Shown piece after piece: positions 33,918-45,100 of a DNA stretch of 64,000 nucleotides; position 1 is the stretch's first letter; each line of letters starts with the position of its first letter. Position numbers and translations under genes: made by a program. Source of the DNA: Paratinospora sagittata (Eukaryota; Streptophyta; Magnoliopsida; Ranunculales; Menispermaceae); the NCBI GenBank assembly GCA_035771175.1, contig CM069611.1, positions 15,034,366-15,098,365 on the forward strand, written 5' to 3'. The notes beneath the pieces were generated by a model. That model worked only from the letters and a program-made list of their open reading frames with translations. It searched no databases and was not told the origin of the DNA.

Positions 33918-35584
33918 TGATAGCGTAAATTTTAAATTCACAAGTGTACGAATTATCAAGTTATAATGCCCATGGTGAGTATATTATCGTATCCACAGAG
34001 AAGGTAATTTTACTAATCTTAATTCCCAATTCTACAATGATTAGTGATTTTATCTAGGTGATAAAAATGGAGTGAATTAAATGATAAAATGCAAGTTAAA
34101 CAAAGGCAAATAAAAACAAACAAGATAAATGGAAATTGAAGAGAAATCAATGAATTTATAGTTCTAGAGTTTAGATCTCACTATGTTGTCTCTCATGATG
34201 TCTAATAATTATGTTAATAAATTAATTTCTGAAATTTATAAATTCTGAATCCTTTTTCATTCAAACCCCTCTCTTCAGTGATAGCTTGAATATCTACTCT
34301 CGATCTATCGATTCCCTCTCTCGAGTGATAAACCTTTAGATCAAGAATGCCTTAGGTTCTATGATCCATTTTAATGGATTTCAAAAGGTTTTGTAGGTCT
34401 CTCGACTCATTACTCTACCCTAGGTTACAAATCTCTTGTTCCAATTCGATATCCCCTCTCTCGAGTAATAGAAACCAAATCTAAGTTCATTCAAAGAGTG
34501 ATCAGCAATTTGAAAGCATTACGCACGGAGAATCATAAATAAACCCAAAAGATTCTTCAAAAACACACAAATAATGACTCAATCACAAGATCCAACAAAG
34601 CTAACCAAATCTCTAGATTATCTGTTTCATTCATAATCAAATCCATAGATACAAGAAAAAGAGTTAAAGAAGAAAATATGGAAACAAACTAAGATTAGAA
34701 GATAAATGAAGAAACCCCCTTTGTCAATGGTGAACTCTCCTTCTTCTTCTTGTCTAGAACCTGCAACTCTTCTTCTTCTTCAATCCTTCCCTTGCCTTTC
34801 CTTCAAAACCCTAACCTAATCTATTCTATTCTATACTCTACTCTACGGCTACTGTTCTTCTTTCCACTCCGATAAGATGATAAAAAAAACCTAAAAAAAC
34901 CAATTTATAAATCCTAATGCAAAAGACCAAAAAAGTCCCTTTCTTTATCGTCTCGCACCAAAGAGTGGAGCCGCGACGCTACTTTACTATCTCTCTCTCT
35001 CACATGACGTAGCGCCGCGGTGCTAAAGGATTAACCACCGCGGCACTCGTTCTTGCTCTCTCTCTCTCATGCACAATACTCTCTCAGAGCACCGCGGCGT
35101 TCCAAGAACATTTTTTCTTCTTTTGGTTATTTTGTACTTAGCCATTTTTCTGCATCTCTGGTCCATCTTTTGCAACATGGTTTTGTCACCATTTGATCCA
35201 CATTCAACTCACTTTTAGGCTCTTTATTTACCTACAAAACAGAACATAAAACACAAGTAAATGATATATATTATGTGCAAGTATGTATATGCAAGTATTT
35301 ATTAACATGTATAATTTTATATGCATTATGTATAATTCGTAAAATATTGACAAAATTAATATAAAAATGATGCAATTGACTTTAGGAAAATACCTAAAAA
35401 TCATTACTATTCTCCTAAACTAGCCTAATGTATTTTATTCATGAAAATCACTAAAACTAATATCTAAATGAACCTAAAACACTAAATGAACTAATTAGTA
35501 CAAGTATATCTAAAAACTAACTAAATGCACCTAAAAACCCATGAAATTAACATGTAAAATACTAACCTAAAACTCAACTTATCA
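33918..35584 (-). repeat. Element E right LTR (full length)
   Basis: 1667 bp, plus strand TGATAGCGTAAATT...AACTTATCA. The outermost 420 bp absent from the left copy include a B- and F-like edge (ACAAGTGTACGAAT, then TCAAGTTATAA). GC-rich palindromic motifs lie at 34970-35100 (GCGCCGCGGTGCT and CACCGCGGCGTT). Confidence 0.85.
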
Positions 35585-36680
35585 ATTGGACGCTCCTCAA
35601 CAATCTCCAGCCATACCTCAAGATCCACAGAGTCACACAATGCCAGCTACGTCAAGTCGTGCTGCCAGTGTTATAACTGGAGAGGCTTTGAAAAAGATTC
35701 TTGAAGAAATTCAAAGCTTGAGAGCTAAAATGGCTGAATCCTCTAAAGATACGTCCATTTCTGAAACTCTACATCTTGGATCAAGTAATGAGCAAGACGA
35801 CGCTTGATCCATTACTTGACCGGTGTTGCAGGCCATCTCTAGTCTAAAAGAGAATCTAGACACTGTAAGGCCAGCACCGAAAAAAGATGATAAACTAACC
35901 AAGATTCTAGACTTGGTTACTCGTGCATTTGAGAAACTACAAAACTTGGAGAACAAGATGCCTTTCCTTGCCACAACCATTATGGATTTGTCTTATACTG
36001 TCATCAAAGCTGCAAATCGAGTGGAAGGAGTCGTAAGCTTCTTTGAAGACCTCTTCAAGGCAATGAACAGTAGGATGCATTCTACTGTTTGGTATATTAC
36101 TTTAAGCATGAAACTTTTTGTTAAGCTCTTTCATCTATTAAAGAAGAAAGGTGTCAAAGTCCCACCTGCACCACGGGCTCCAGCCTTCACACGTCCTCAA
36201 GGACCCCATGAGTCTGACAATCTTCTTCGAATATTAGAATGTGAAGATGAAGATGAATCGGATGAAGAGCCATTACATAGAATCAGTCGAAGAGTGTCTC
36301 CACCCCCAGGTCCCTCATCAGAAACTTTCCCAGATCCAAAATGCAAGCGACTAATCATGCCAGAGTTTGAATGTCACACACTTTCTCCTGAGTTTGGTCA
36401 AGGTCTTGCCGAACGAAAAGCAAAAGGTTTCAAACCTGGTCCACCTCTTTTTCCTTTTATATTTTGTGTTTCCAAGCATGCTCATGAAAAATTCATTGAA
36501 AAATCTAGGAAGGGTATTGTAATTGATGAATTTGTCAGTAGTATGAGACAAAGCACACGTGGTTCTTCAAGACCATAAGCACCAAGGAAACCCAAGAATT
36601 CTGCACCTAGTTCCAGTAGATCCAAGAAGGATGAGGAAGCCGAAAGAAAAAGGAAAGGAAAGGGTCCCAGTACTAGCTAA
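35585..36680 (+). pseudogene. Copia-1 envelope-like ORF, part 3
   Basis: A single frame with premature stops at 35805, 35817 and 36576 runs to a TAA at 36678. Segments are a Pro/Gln/Ser linker, a coiled-coil-like stretch (GEALKKILEEIQSLRAKM), a second helical segment, and a moderately hydrophobic helix (TVWYITLSMKLFVKLFHLL) that could touch a membrane. An acidic patch, a Pro-rich segment and a Lys/Arg-rich tail (EEAERKRKGKG) follow. The order coil, hydrophobic helix, basic tail is what led others to call such SIRE ORFs envelope-like. No fusion peptide or signal sequence can be argued from this copy. Confidence 0.6.
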
Positions 36681-36967
36681 GCCTACCCACTTTTTGATGT
36701 TTTCAAAAGGGGGAGAAGAGAAAATGCAGATATTAAGGCTAAGTTAGCTCTAGAGAGGGAAGCTACGTGTAAGGAGTTCTATCTAAGTTATTGTATTCAT
36801 TCTTGTATATAATACTGTTTGCAACTCATCATGTAAATCTCTATGATTGAAATGAGATAGAACTAATATGTATGCAGATATTGTTCTAAATTTGTTATAT
36901 GTTTAATACATGAATATAATTATCTACATGATCTCTGAGTATTTGAAATCATCAAAATGGGGGAGAT
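36681..36967 (+). other. Copia-1 polypurine tracts before the 3' LTR
   Basis: Two G-rich tracts: AAAAGGGGGAGAAGAG at 36707-36722 and AAAATGGGGGAGAT at 36954-36967, the second abutting the LTR. Multiple such tracts are usual in SIRE-type elements and also occur in Copia-2 (57912-58136). No ORF. Confidence 0.75.
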
Positions 36968-38893
36968 TGTTATCTCAATGAACCCCATTGTATGAATATT
37001 TTGATGATTCCAAATATCTTCAGTTTGTGTATCTAATGATCTTGTCAAGTGTTTTAGATTTATCAAGAATTAAGATCAAGGAATTGTGCTCACAAGCCTA
37101 TTGAACATCACAAAGTAAAGTTCCGAGTCTATCTGTACTTAGAATGTAAAGTCTATCGATCAACTTACTCTCAACAAGATTGTATCATTTGCATATTTTG
37201 ATCGTAACATTTTAATCGTACCCTTTGATTTCTAAAGTATTTGATTTGATTAAAAGAAACAATGATGTTTTATTGAGTTTTAATTGAGAAATCAAAAACC
37301 GTTTTTATAAAGTCTTTCAGGACGCTAATGTTTTAGCAGCGCCCTCCTGGACTTGATGAGTCAGGATGCTGATAAAATGTTAGGACGCTCAAGGTTAAAT
37401 TGATTTGATTAATAAGGACGCTCACTTGGTAATAACGACCTTTCCTTTATCAACCTTTGAGAATGTCAGGAAGCTGACTTAGTTTCAGCTCGCTAAAAGA
37501 TCTTTTCGTCTTTAAGTGATTTCTATCTTTAAGGACGCTGATAAGTTATAAGTTGAATAAATTATCAGGACGCTACTTATGTTGGAGCGCCCTCATCTTT
37601 AGAATCAACTTAAATAACTTTCAGGACGCTTACCGTCTGTCAGCGCACTTAACATTATTTTAAAACTATTTTTAATAGTTCAGGATGCTTACTCTTGAGT
37701 AGCACCCTCGTGTGTCAAAAGTTTTAAACAAAGCAGGACGCTCACTGCAAAGTAGTGCCCTCATGAGTTAAGTCATTTTATTGTCAAAGCAAGTCAGGGC
37801 GCTTACTCTTCAGTAGCGCCCTCACTTCATTGTTTAGTAGGATGCTGATATTCTATGAGTGCCCTCAAAGGAACAAAACGATAGAAATGATATTTTTGTT
37901 GTCCTGACGTGTACGTCCTTTTAACCAACTTTTCAGAATAACTTTTCGTACAAAATCAATTTTTTGTATTTGTAAGAGATATTTTCTGATTCACGAACCA
38001 CGTCTTCTAAAACTTTCCTTATTCGTGTATAAGGAGAAAATCAGAATATTCATGAAATGTGCAGTTGTTATTTTCGTGATATATTCTAGTTATTGTGAGT
38101 AAACTTTCATATTTGAAATTCAAATTCAAATGAACAACAACTTCATCTCTACAAGTCTATAAATACAGGCACTTAACAATTTGTTAAGACCACCGATTAT
38201 TCTTTGAGCTAAAATACATTTTGAAAGTTAGTCGAATTTTCATATGATTCAAAAAGCTTAAGTTATTCTAGTTTCAAAGGATTTATTTGAATCATTACTT
38301 ATTCAAATGATTTACACACTAAGCTAAGATTCTATCTTTATCTGAAAATCGATTTGAAAGTTTGAACTATTCTCACTCAAATTATTCAGCACTATTTTTA
38401 CTTATATCATTCTTGTTGAAAGAGAAATTTGAGAGATAGTTCATAGGATACAGTTGTTCTCAATTTCATATCTTGTATGTTGTATCAAGGTTGTAACAAT
38501 AGTTAGATAAACTATTGAGTTGATATTTTATATTCAACAAGGTCAGGTCGTCTCACACCCATAAGTTGAGAAACAGTAGTTCTCATACCCGTAAGTTGAG
38601 AAAGCATAGGTTGGTCTCACGCCTGCAAGCTGAGCAGTGTAACGGTTGTTCACACCCACAAGTTGAGAAAAGGTGTAACGGTTTGATTCTCACTCGTAAG
38701 AGAATCCCTTAGTGACATGGTTAAAATCCTAACTGAGGAGGTTAGGTAATAGACTTAGGCAAGTAACCCAACCACTATAAATCTACTGTGCATATTTGTT
38801 TACTTTCTGCACTTTAATTTTTTCCATAGTAATTATTTTTAAATTCTCTAAGTGTCCAATTCACCCCCCCTATTGGACATATTCGGGCCAACA
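36968..38893 (+). repeat. Copia-1 3' LTR
   Basis: 1926 bp, same ends as the 5' LTR. Holds the GGACGCT array (37318-37868), TATAAATAC (38158-38166) and the hairpin array (38545-38706). The ACACT TSD follows. Confidence 0.9.
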
Positions 38894-41379
38894 ACACTCA
38901 CATCAAGACCTACACTCTGGTGGCTAGGTCTTCAAGTTATTACAACTTCATTTCCTTTATCAATAGAACCTGAAAGGGGAAAAATAAAGTGAGCCAACTA
39001 TGCCCAGTGAATAGTGTTCAAATATGTCATCAATTATACACCAATATAAATACCATATATGCATGAATGATGCTCATGAGTTTATAAACACATAATACAT
39101 AGTACAACATGCATCCATATATCATCATGCAAGTTTAAAAAACCACGCACATGTTCACCTTCCATTCCAATTCTCTGTTACGTTGACCTACAAGTTGATC
39201 CTCCTATTTTGGGGCATAGCTTTCACATCCATCTCACTCATCCTCATCGTTAAGATGTTAGTGATCATCCCTAGTGAAGTGTTATAACACTTGTGGCCTT
39301 TGGGGTATATCATCATGTCCATCTGAAATCCCTCCTATGGAAGGTCTTGCCATACCTCTAGAGTATTTAGCTTGGCTCTATCGTCTGTAAGGGGTTCTCT
39401 TTAAGAAAAGCAGTCCCAACCCATGCAGTGTTATTAAGCCCAAGCCTTCTAGATAGTCTAAACATACCAACCCATAGGGTTTTACACACATGCACACATG
39501 CAAATTCATAATAAAACATTTCCATGATTTCCAACATAAACATATAATTGAATATGATGACATAAAAGATAAACATAAAGAACATCTACTCACAACCAAG
39601 CCAAACGAGAATAACTACCACACACGCGGTCCAATCACACAAATCCAATCAAGATCCTGTAAACCATATCTATTCACATAATATCAATTATCATGATCAT
39701 TTCCCATATATAGACACTAGGCCCATACACCATCACATTCCAACATAAATCTTAATTCTCATATCACATGCCTCCAATGTCTAATTTCCAACTATAATAT
39801 ACTGAATCAATCATAATTAGGAATATTCAACTATTAGGCATCAACTATGCCTAACTATAATGCTAATTCAACATCTAAGCCTAGGCCAAAGCATAGCCAA
39901 TTATAGGCCAGCTTCAATGTCAATCAACCCAATGCATATCAATTGGATTGTAACCCATCATTCACAATGATTATCATTATTCAAACCATAAACATCAATT
40001 GGGTCTTATAATGAGCTCAAGCCAACAAGTAGGCCTAACCCATAACATGGTTAGCATAGTTTAATTCATGGTGTAATTCAACTCCATTTATTCCCAATTA
40101 GGCACAAATCATCTCAATTGCATACTTCAAGGTCAATTCCATTAAAAGCCCCAAAATTTGAGAACTTCCCATGTTAGGTCATATTGTCAATTTGAACTAG
40201 GTCATCATACACCACCATGTCTAACCTCAAATTGGCATCAAGAATCAGCCCAAAATACTCATTTAGTCAACATAGTTGACATACATACAACCCTAGGTCC
40301 AAGTTCTAGGTTAGGGAATTACAAGGTAACCCCATCAATTTCTTCATGAAAGTTAGGAAAAATGCTACCAAAGTGCTCCACATTACTCTAGATTTCCAAA
40401 TCAAGAACGTGTATTTTGGATTCAAAACCCTAACTTCAAACCTCACCAAAATCATGACGGAAAGCTTGTCATAATGTGTTTTGGCATAGATCAAGGTTAA
40501 AGACGTCAAAACCACCATTATTAAGTCATTTCAAGTTCTAGAAATCAAAACCCTAGGTGGTGAACATCCAAATTTGAAACCCATGGTGAGATTTACACCA
40601 TTAGAAAGCTTGAAACTAACACTAGGAACATTTTCATGGAAGAAAATGGAAGGAACCATCACCTTGGAGCAAAATCTTCAAAGCCTTAGCTCCATCTTCT
40701 CTTCTTCCTCTTCTTTTTCTTTTCTTCTTCTTTTCTCAAACATGAATGGGGAGAGAGAATGAGAGAATGGGCTGTTTTAATGGGATATGTTTTAAATGCT
40801 AGTGATATCATGCACCATGAGTAGAATACTTAGATAACACCATTTCTACACCACCCATTCAAATATTATCACATATATTAATTTGTGCAATAAATGAGGG
40901 CATTTATTGTGGTCTTCTCAATAAGTCCCAAGACATTACCATAACTTGCTCAACAAGTTACATGGTTGTGGCTTCTCCAACAAGCCACCCTTAATATCAT
41001 TAATAACGTTAATGATAATAATGCCCACAATGATAATACTAGTAATAATAATCCTTTCCACAAGCACCGTACACAAACAAACCATCAACATTGCTTAAAA
41101 TATTCTAAAACACTGAACTCAACTATTTCCATCCACATGATCTTAGGCCAGTTCCTTGGGTTCAACCAAACTCGATTATTCTCATGGTATGACTATAGGC
41201 TAATTTCTCGGTTCATTTATAACTTTCATGAAATTCATGGTACACATATATCAAACAATACACAACAATCATGCATCATAACACAACATACCTAAATTTT
41301 CATCTATTACGGGCACGTAGAGTTGGGCACTCATAAAAACAAAACACGGGCTACGAGGAGGAAATTTTGGGGCGTCACA
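38894..41379 (-). repeat. Element A Tekay-like LTR, antisense, right of Copia-1
   Basis: The right edge reads GGGGCGTCACA, reverse of TGTGACGCCCC, a Tekay-type LTR start. Its middle aligns with the sense LTR 50030-52247, for example the block TTTAATGGGATATGTTTTAAATGC at 40775-40798. It would be the 5' LTR of the antisense element whose gag remains at 7309-7911. No ORF of note; an AT-rich (CT)n-like stretch lies at 40695-40740. Confidence 0.75.
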
Positions 41380-41779
41380 AAGTGGGTCATCCTTAGCCCG
41401 ATAAAAGGATTTGAGGTTCTTCCTTATCCCGCAAAAGGAAGTAGAAGATTCATCCTTAGCACGTAAAAGGATAAATTTATCTTGAACCTGTAAAAAGGCA
41501 TTTGTAACGGTTTGATTCACACCCAGTAAGTGAATCTGAGATAGTGGAATCCTAGAGAAGGTTTCTCTAGGTGTCGAGTAGGAAAAGGTTTTTCGAACCA
41601 CGTAAAAACCTTGTGTCTTTGCATTTAAATTTTTGTATTTATCTCTTGCATAAGACATATTTGAACAAATGCCTTAACCAATTCAAGGATAACGTAAGAA
41701 AATATAAAATTGACTAAATTGGTCAAGACACCCAATTCACTCCCCACCCCCTCCCCGCCCCCCTCTTAGGTGACTGACA
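41380..41779 (+). repeat. Copia-3 LTR end fragment with hairpin array
   Basis: Last ~400 bp of a further copia LTR family, ending GTGACTGACA just before a primer site. Four hairpins: ATCCTT/AAGGAT (41389-41410), CTTCCTT/AAGGAAG (41419-41441), ATCCTT/AAGGAT (41452-41472) and GATTCA/TGAATC (41514-41536). Loops share the core CCCG or CACGTAA. Its left part was lost where element A inserted. Confidence 0.75.
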
Positions 41780-41780
41780 A

Positions 41781-41792
41781 TTGGTATCAGAG
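41781..41792 (+). other. Copia-3 primer-binding site
   Basis: TTGGTATCAGAG, tRNA-Met type, one base after the LTR end. Confidence 0.8.
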
Positions 41793-42124
41793 ATATAAGG
41801 CTTAACATCCTTGAGCAAAAGATCAAAATGCTCAATACCTTAGGATTTGACTTAGGTGATAACCTACTATCTGTACTTACGCTTAATGATTATAATTTCA
41901 TATCTTGGAGAATTAGGGTGAGAGCTTTCATAAAGGCTCAATCATTTGATATGTGGGGATATAGTTAGAAATGGACCATTTGTACCCACTAGGATCATAA
42001 ATGGAGTTAAAGTCCCTAAATTAAAGAAGAAATGAGATAGGAAAGAAAAACATTTAGTTACACTTGAGACTCTAGCTAGAGATACATTACTTAGATGTCT
42101 TTCCCAAAATGACATTAATAGAGT
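41793..42124 (+). pseudogene. Copia-3 gag N-terminus
   Basis: Frame-broken copia gag start: LTLNDYNFISWRIRVRAFI is readable near 41880-41935, then stops and shifts occur. It is cut at 42124 by the antisense solo LTR and continues after 46813; the AGAGT repeat on both sides shows the two parts were joined. More of it lies at 46814-47213 and 48661-48930. Confidence 0.65.
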
Positions 42125-45100
42125 TGTTGGCCTAGATTATAGTCCAAGAGGAGGGTTGAATTGGACTTTAGCAGATTTTCCTAAACACCTTACTTAACAT
42201 AATTAGCAAAGATGAAAGTAATATAAAGTGCAAGAAAGAAATCAAAGGACACAGCGATTTAGAGTGGTTTGGATTATTTAAAGCCTACCTCCACTACTTA
42301 ACCTCACCGGTTAAGATTTCCTAAACTCCATTAAACTTGATTCAACTTACGGGTGTGAATCAAACCGATACAACTTGATCCAACTTATGGGTGTGGATCC
42401 TACCTAACTTTGATTCAACTTGCGGGTGTGAATCGAACCGTTACAAACACCATCCTCCGGTTAGGAGACTTCCCACTTGAATAACAAGCCAAGTCAAATA
42501 CAATAGTGTAATAAATGATAGAGAGTTTTGTTACCAAACAACTCTCAAAGATTTAGTACAAATAAAATGAATGGCTCCTTAGATGAATCAGCCAAAATAA
42601 TGAAGTATGAAGTGCAGGCTAGTAATAGAGGTTCCTAGTTGTTTTCTTGACTTGGAAGTGATGTAGATGAAGCACACAAGTCAAAGAACTCCGAAACACT
42701 TGAAATCTCTAAAGAGGATGTTCTCACTAAGTGAGAATGAAAGAACTTAGAGATTTATTTTGAAACACAATAGAGAAAACTTGTTGAAGAGATTTAAAAA
42801 ATACTTTAGCGCAAGAACACTTTCTCTCAAATCAAAATGAACTTAGAATGCTTGCAAACGTTTGAGAGATGTGGAGAACAATAGAGTGCACACACTTCAT
42901 AAATTTTGCAAAAGTTGCTCTCAATGAGCAAAGGAGTTTATTTATAGAAAATTGAAAATCAAAAAAGTAAGAACCATGGTTCTGTACACAGAAACCCGTT
43001 TCTGTTCAAAATGCACTAAAAACAGCTCTCTATTTTTATCATGAAAACGTGTTTCTTTTGAGAGAAGCATGTTTCATTGTGAAATTTCAGAATTGCCCAA
43101 AAAGCAAGAAACGTGTTTCTCTCAGAGGAAATGTGTTTTTGTGTGCATTTCTTGATAGCATTATTCTGGGAATTTTTAAGAAGCGTGTTTCTTAAACAGG
43201 AACGCGTTTTTGCTCGTGTCACGACCCACTATACATGACGTCATGACCAGCACGAAAACCTCCGAGTATACCCTCTGTCGGTACACCCGCCGTCCCGTCA
43301 ACCTAAAACACATATACGAATCTCCTAAAATCAAATACAGTACAATCCTAAAAACATCCATCTAACATGATCATAAATGAAATAAAATATTACATCTCCA
43401 AGTTATCAAATATAAAATTTCAAAGTTTACAAAATACTACAAACCCAACACATCCCAACTATGTGTTAATTATACATATACTAGGTGTTATCATGTACAT
43501 AATTATCAAATTACAAAATCAAATGTACAACACCTACATGAAACAAAAACAAGGAACGTTATGCAGTCAAGCCTTCCCTTTCCTTTTTCTATCAGATCCT
43601 GAAAGAAGAAGGTGAGGTGTGAGCTACAGCCCGCTCAGTGAATGTCATTTACAAGTGGCATATACGTGCATTTAATAAAAACATGATAAGATCATAAATC
43701 ATTGAAATACTATGATGACGAAATAGATTACATACATGCTAACATAATGCATCAAGTCATACATAAGACGATGAATAACATTTGTAGTCATACTCATGCA
43801 ATCCTAACACCTCCTGAGTACGAGGGTTTAAGGCTGATGCGCTACACACAGTACCTGAACACACGCATAATACTCATATCCTAATAGGATTTTTGGGCTT
43901 GTGTAGCACGTCGGATTAGCCTAAACTAACATACCCATACACATGCCATAAAACCCTCTACCAGGTACACAACTGGGATCGCCGCTAGACTTACGAGAAT
44001 TCCCAAAAAGAGAAAACTCCAACTAAGAGCCTCAACCCAAATTGTCATCCCAATGAATTATGCTCAAATGTATTTCATGGAATATTAAACACATGCATAC
44101 CATTATGCATAAGAATTTAAAACATTTCTATACTACAATGCCACATATAAATAATCCAAAAGTAAAAGAACATTCACTCTTGATTGGCTAAGTCTAGCCA
44201 ATCCAATCGCCAAAACTCTCCAATTGACTAAACGAGTTCAAGATCAATCACAAGACCTGAAAATAACATGGTTCACACAACTGAAAATCAGTCATAAAGT
44301 GTATCAAAACCCCATGTTCAAACCCAATCTAAAGTCAATTAGATTCTAAATTGGTTACCCCCTTGAGCCAATTTTCATATTGCCCAATTTGATTATTTAG
44401 ACTCAAATAAACCAAGATTGATCTAAATTGAATGTAATAGGGTGATCCCATGATCCAACCACTAATGTACATGACATTCAATTCTAATTAGGGTCAATTA
44501 GACTATACATCAAGTCAATTTCATCAATTGACGAAGTCTTGGTCAAAATCTCCAATTAGGCCAATATAAAACATAAGGTCAAAATGAACTAAGTCATATC
44601 AATTTAACATAGGTTCTAACATTGTAAACCAATGATTCTATTCAATTTGGGTCCAATGAAACAATCCCCAAGTCAATTTCATAAATTGACTTGATTTGGG
44701 TGAAAAGTCCCAATTTGGGAAAAATTCCCAAATTACATGCAAAATTGCCAAAGTACATGAAAAATGCCAAATACTTAGCCTAGATCAAAATTAGTCAACC
44801 CTAGGGTGTCAAGTATGAGAACCCACTGAATTCTATCATCAACAACCCTAATCATGCCCCGAAAGACCTACATTGCATAATTTTTCAGATTTTCAATCAA
44901 GAGCATCAAAAGCCCCAAATCTGAAAATTTTCATACATAGGCAATATAGCCAATTTTACACTAGGCCACCATACATAGCCACGAAATTTACTGAACTTGC
45001 ACCTTGGGATCATCCACCATGGCTACTAGGTCAACATAGTTGACGTGCAAAGCTTAACTCTAACCCTAAGTCAATGATCCAAGTGTAGGCCATTTGAACT

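Larger units (their letters stand above)
29763..35584 (-). mobile_element. Element E: non-autonomous Athila/Tat-type LTR retrotransposon
   Basis: Antisense element with LTRs at 29763-30966 and 33918-35584, a primer site at 33895-33915, a polypurine tract at 30969-30980 and only one substantial ORF (33550-32789). No RT, integrase or protease motif is present in the ~2.95 kb interior. ATTGG at 29758-29762 and 35585-35589 is an exact TSD, and removing the element restores the reading frame of the Copia-1 ORF. The 3' noncoding region (30967-32650) aligns with that of element B. The enzymes needed would have to come from a B- or F-like relative. Confidence 0.82.
9534..38893 (+). mobile_element. 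Copia-1: SIRE-type Ty1/copia element, pol-less, with nested insertions
   Basis: Two LTRs (9534-11425 and 36968-38893) begin TGTTATCTC and end CCAACA. Five-base repeats ACACT at 9529-9533 and 38894-38898 are an exact TSD. A tRNA-Met type primer site follows the 5' LTR, and a polypurine tract GGGGGAGAT precedes the 3' LTR. Inside are gag (11482-12500), a spacer, and an envelope-like ORF in three pieces (13293-13738, 28210-29757, 35585-36680). No protease, integrase, RT or RNase H is seen between gag and the envelope-like ORF. The ORF pieces are separated by two later insertions. Removing those gives an element of roughly 9 kb. By eye about 16 of the first 240 LTR bases differ between the two ends. 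Confidence 0.88.

Noticed and set aside
40574..40762. Short ORF with a Ser/Phe-rich tail; mirrored at 50222-50509
   Set aside because: Occurs in both copies of the Tekay-like LTR in opposite relation to their direction and depends on a CT-rich low-complexity run; not a gene.
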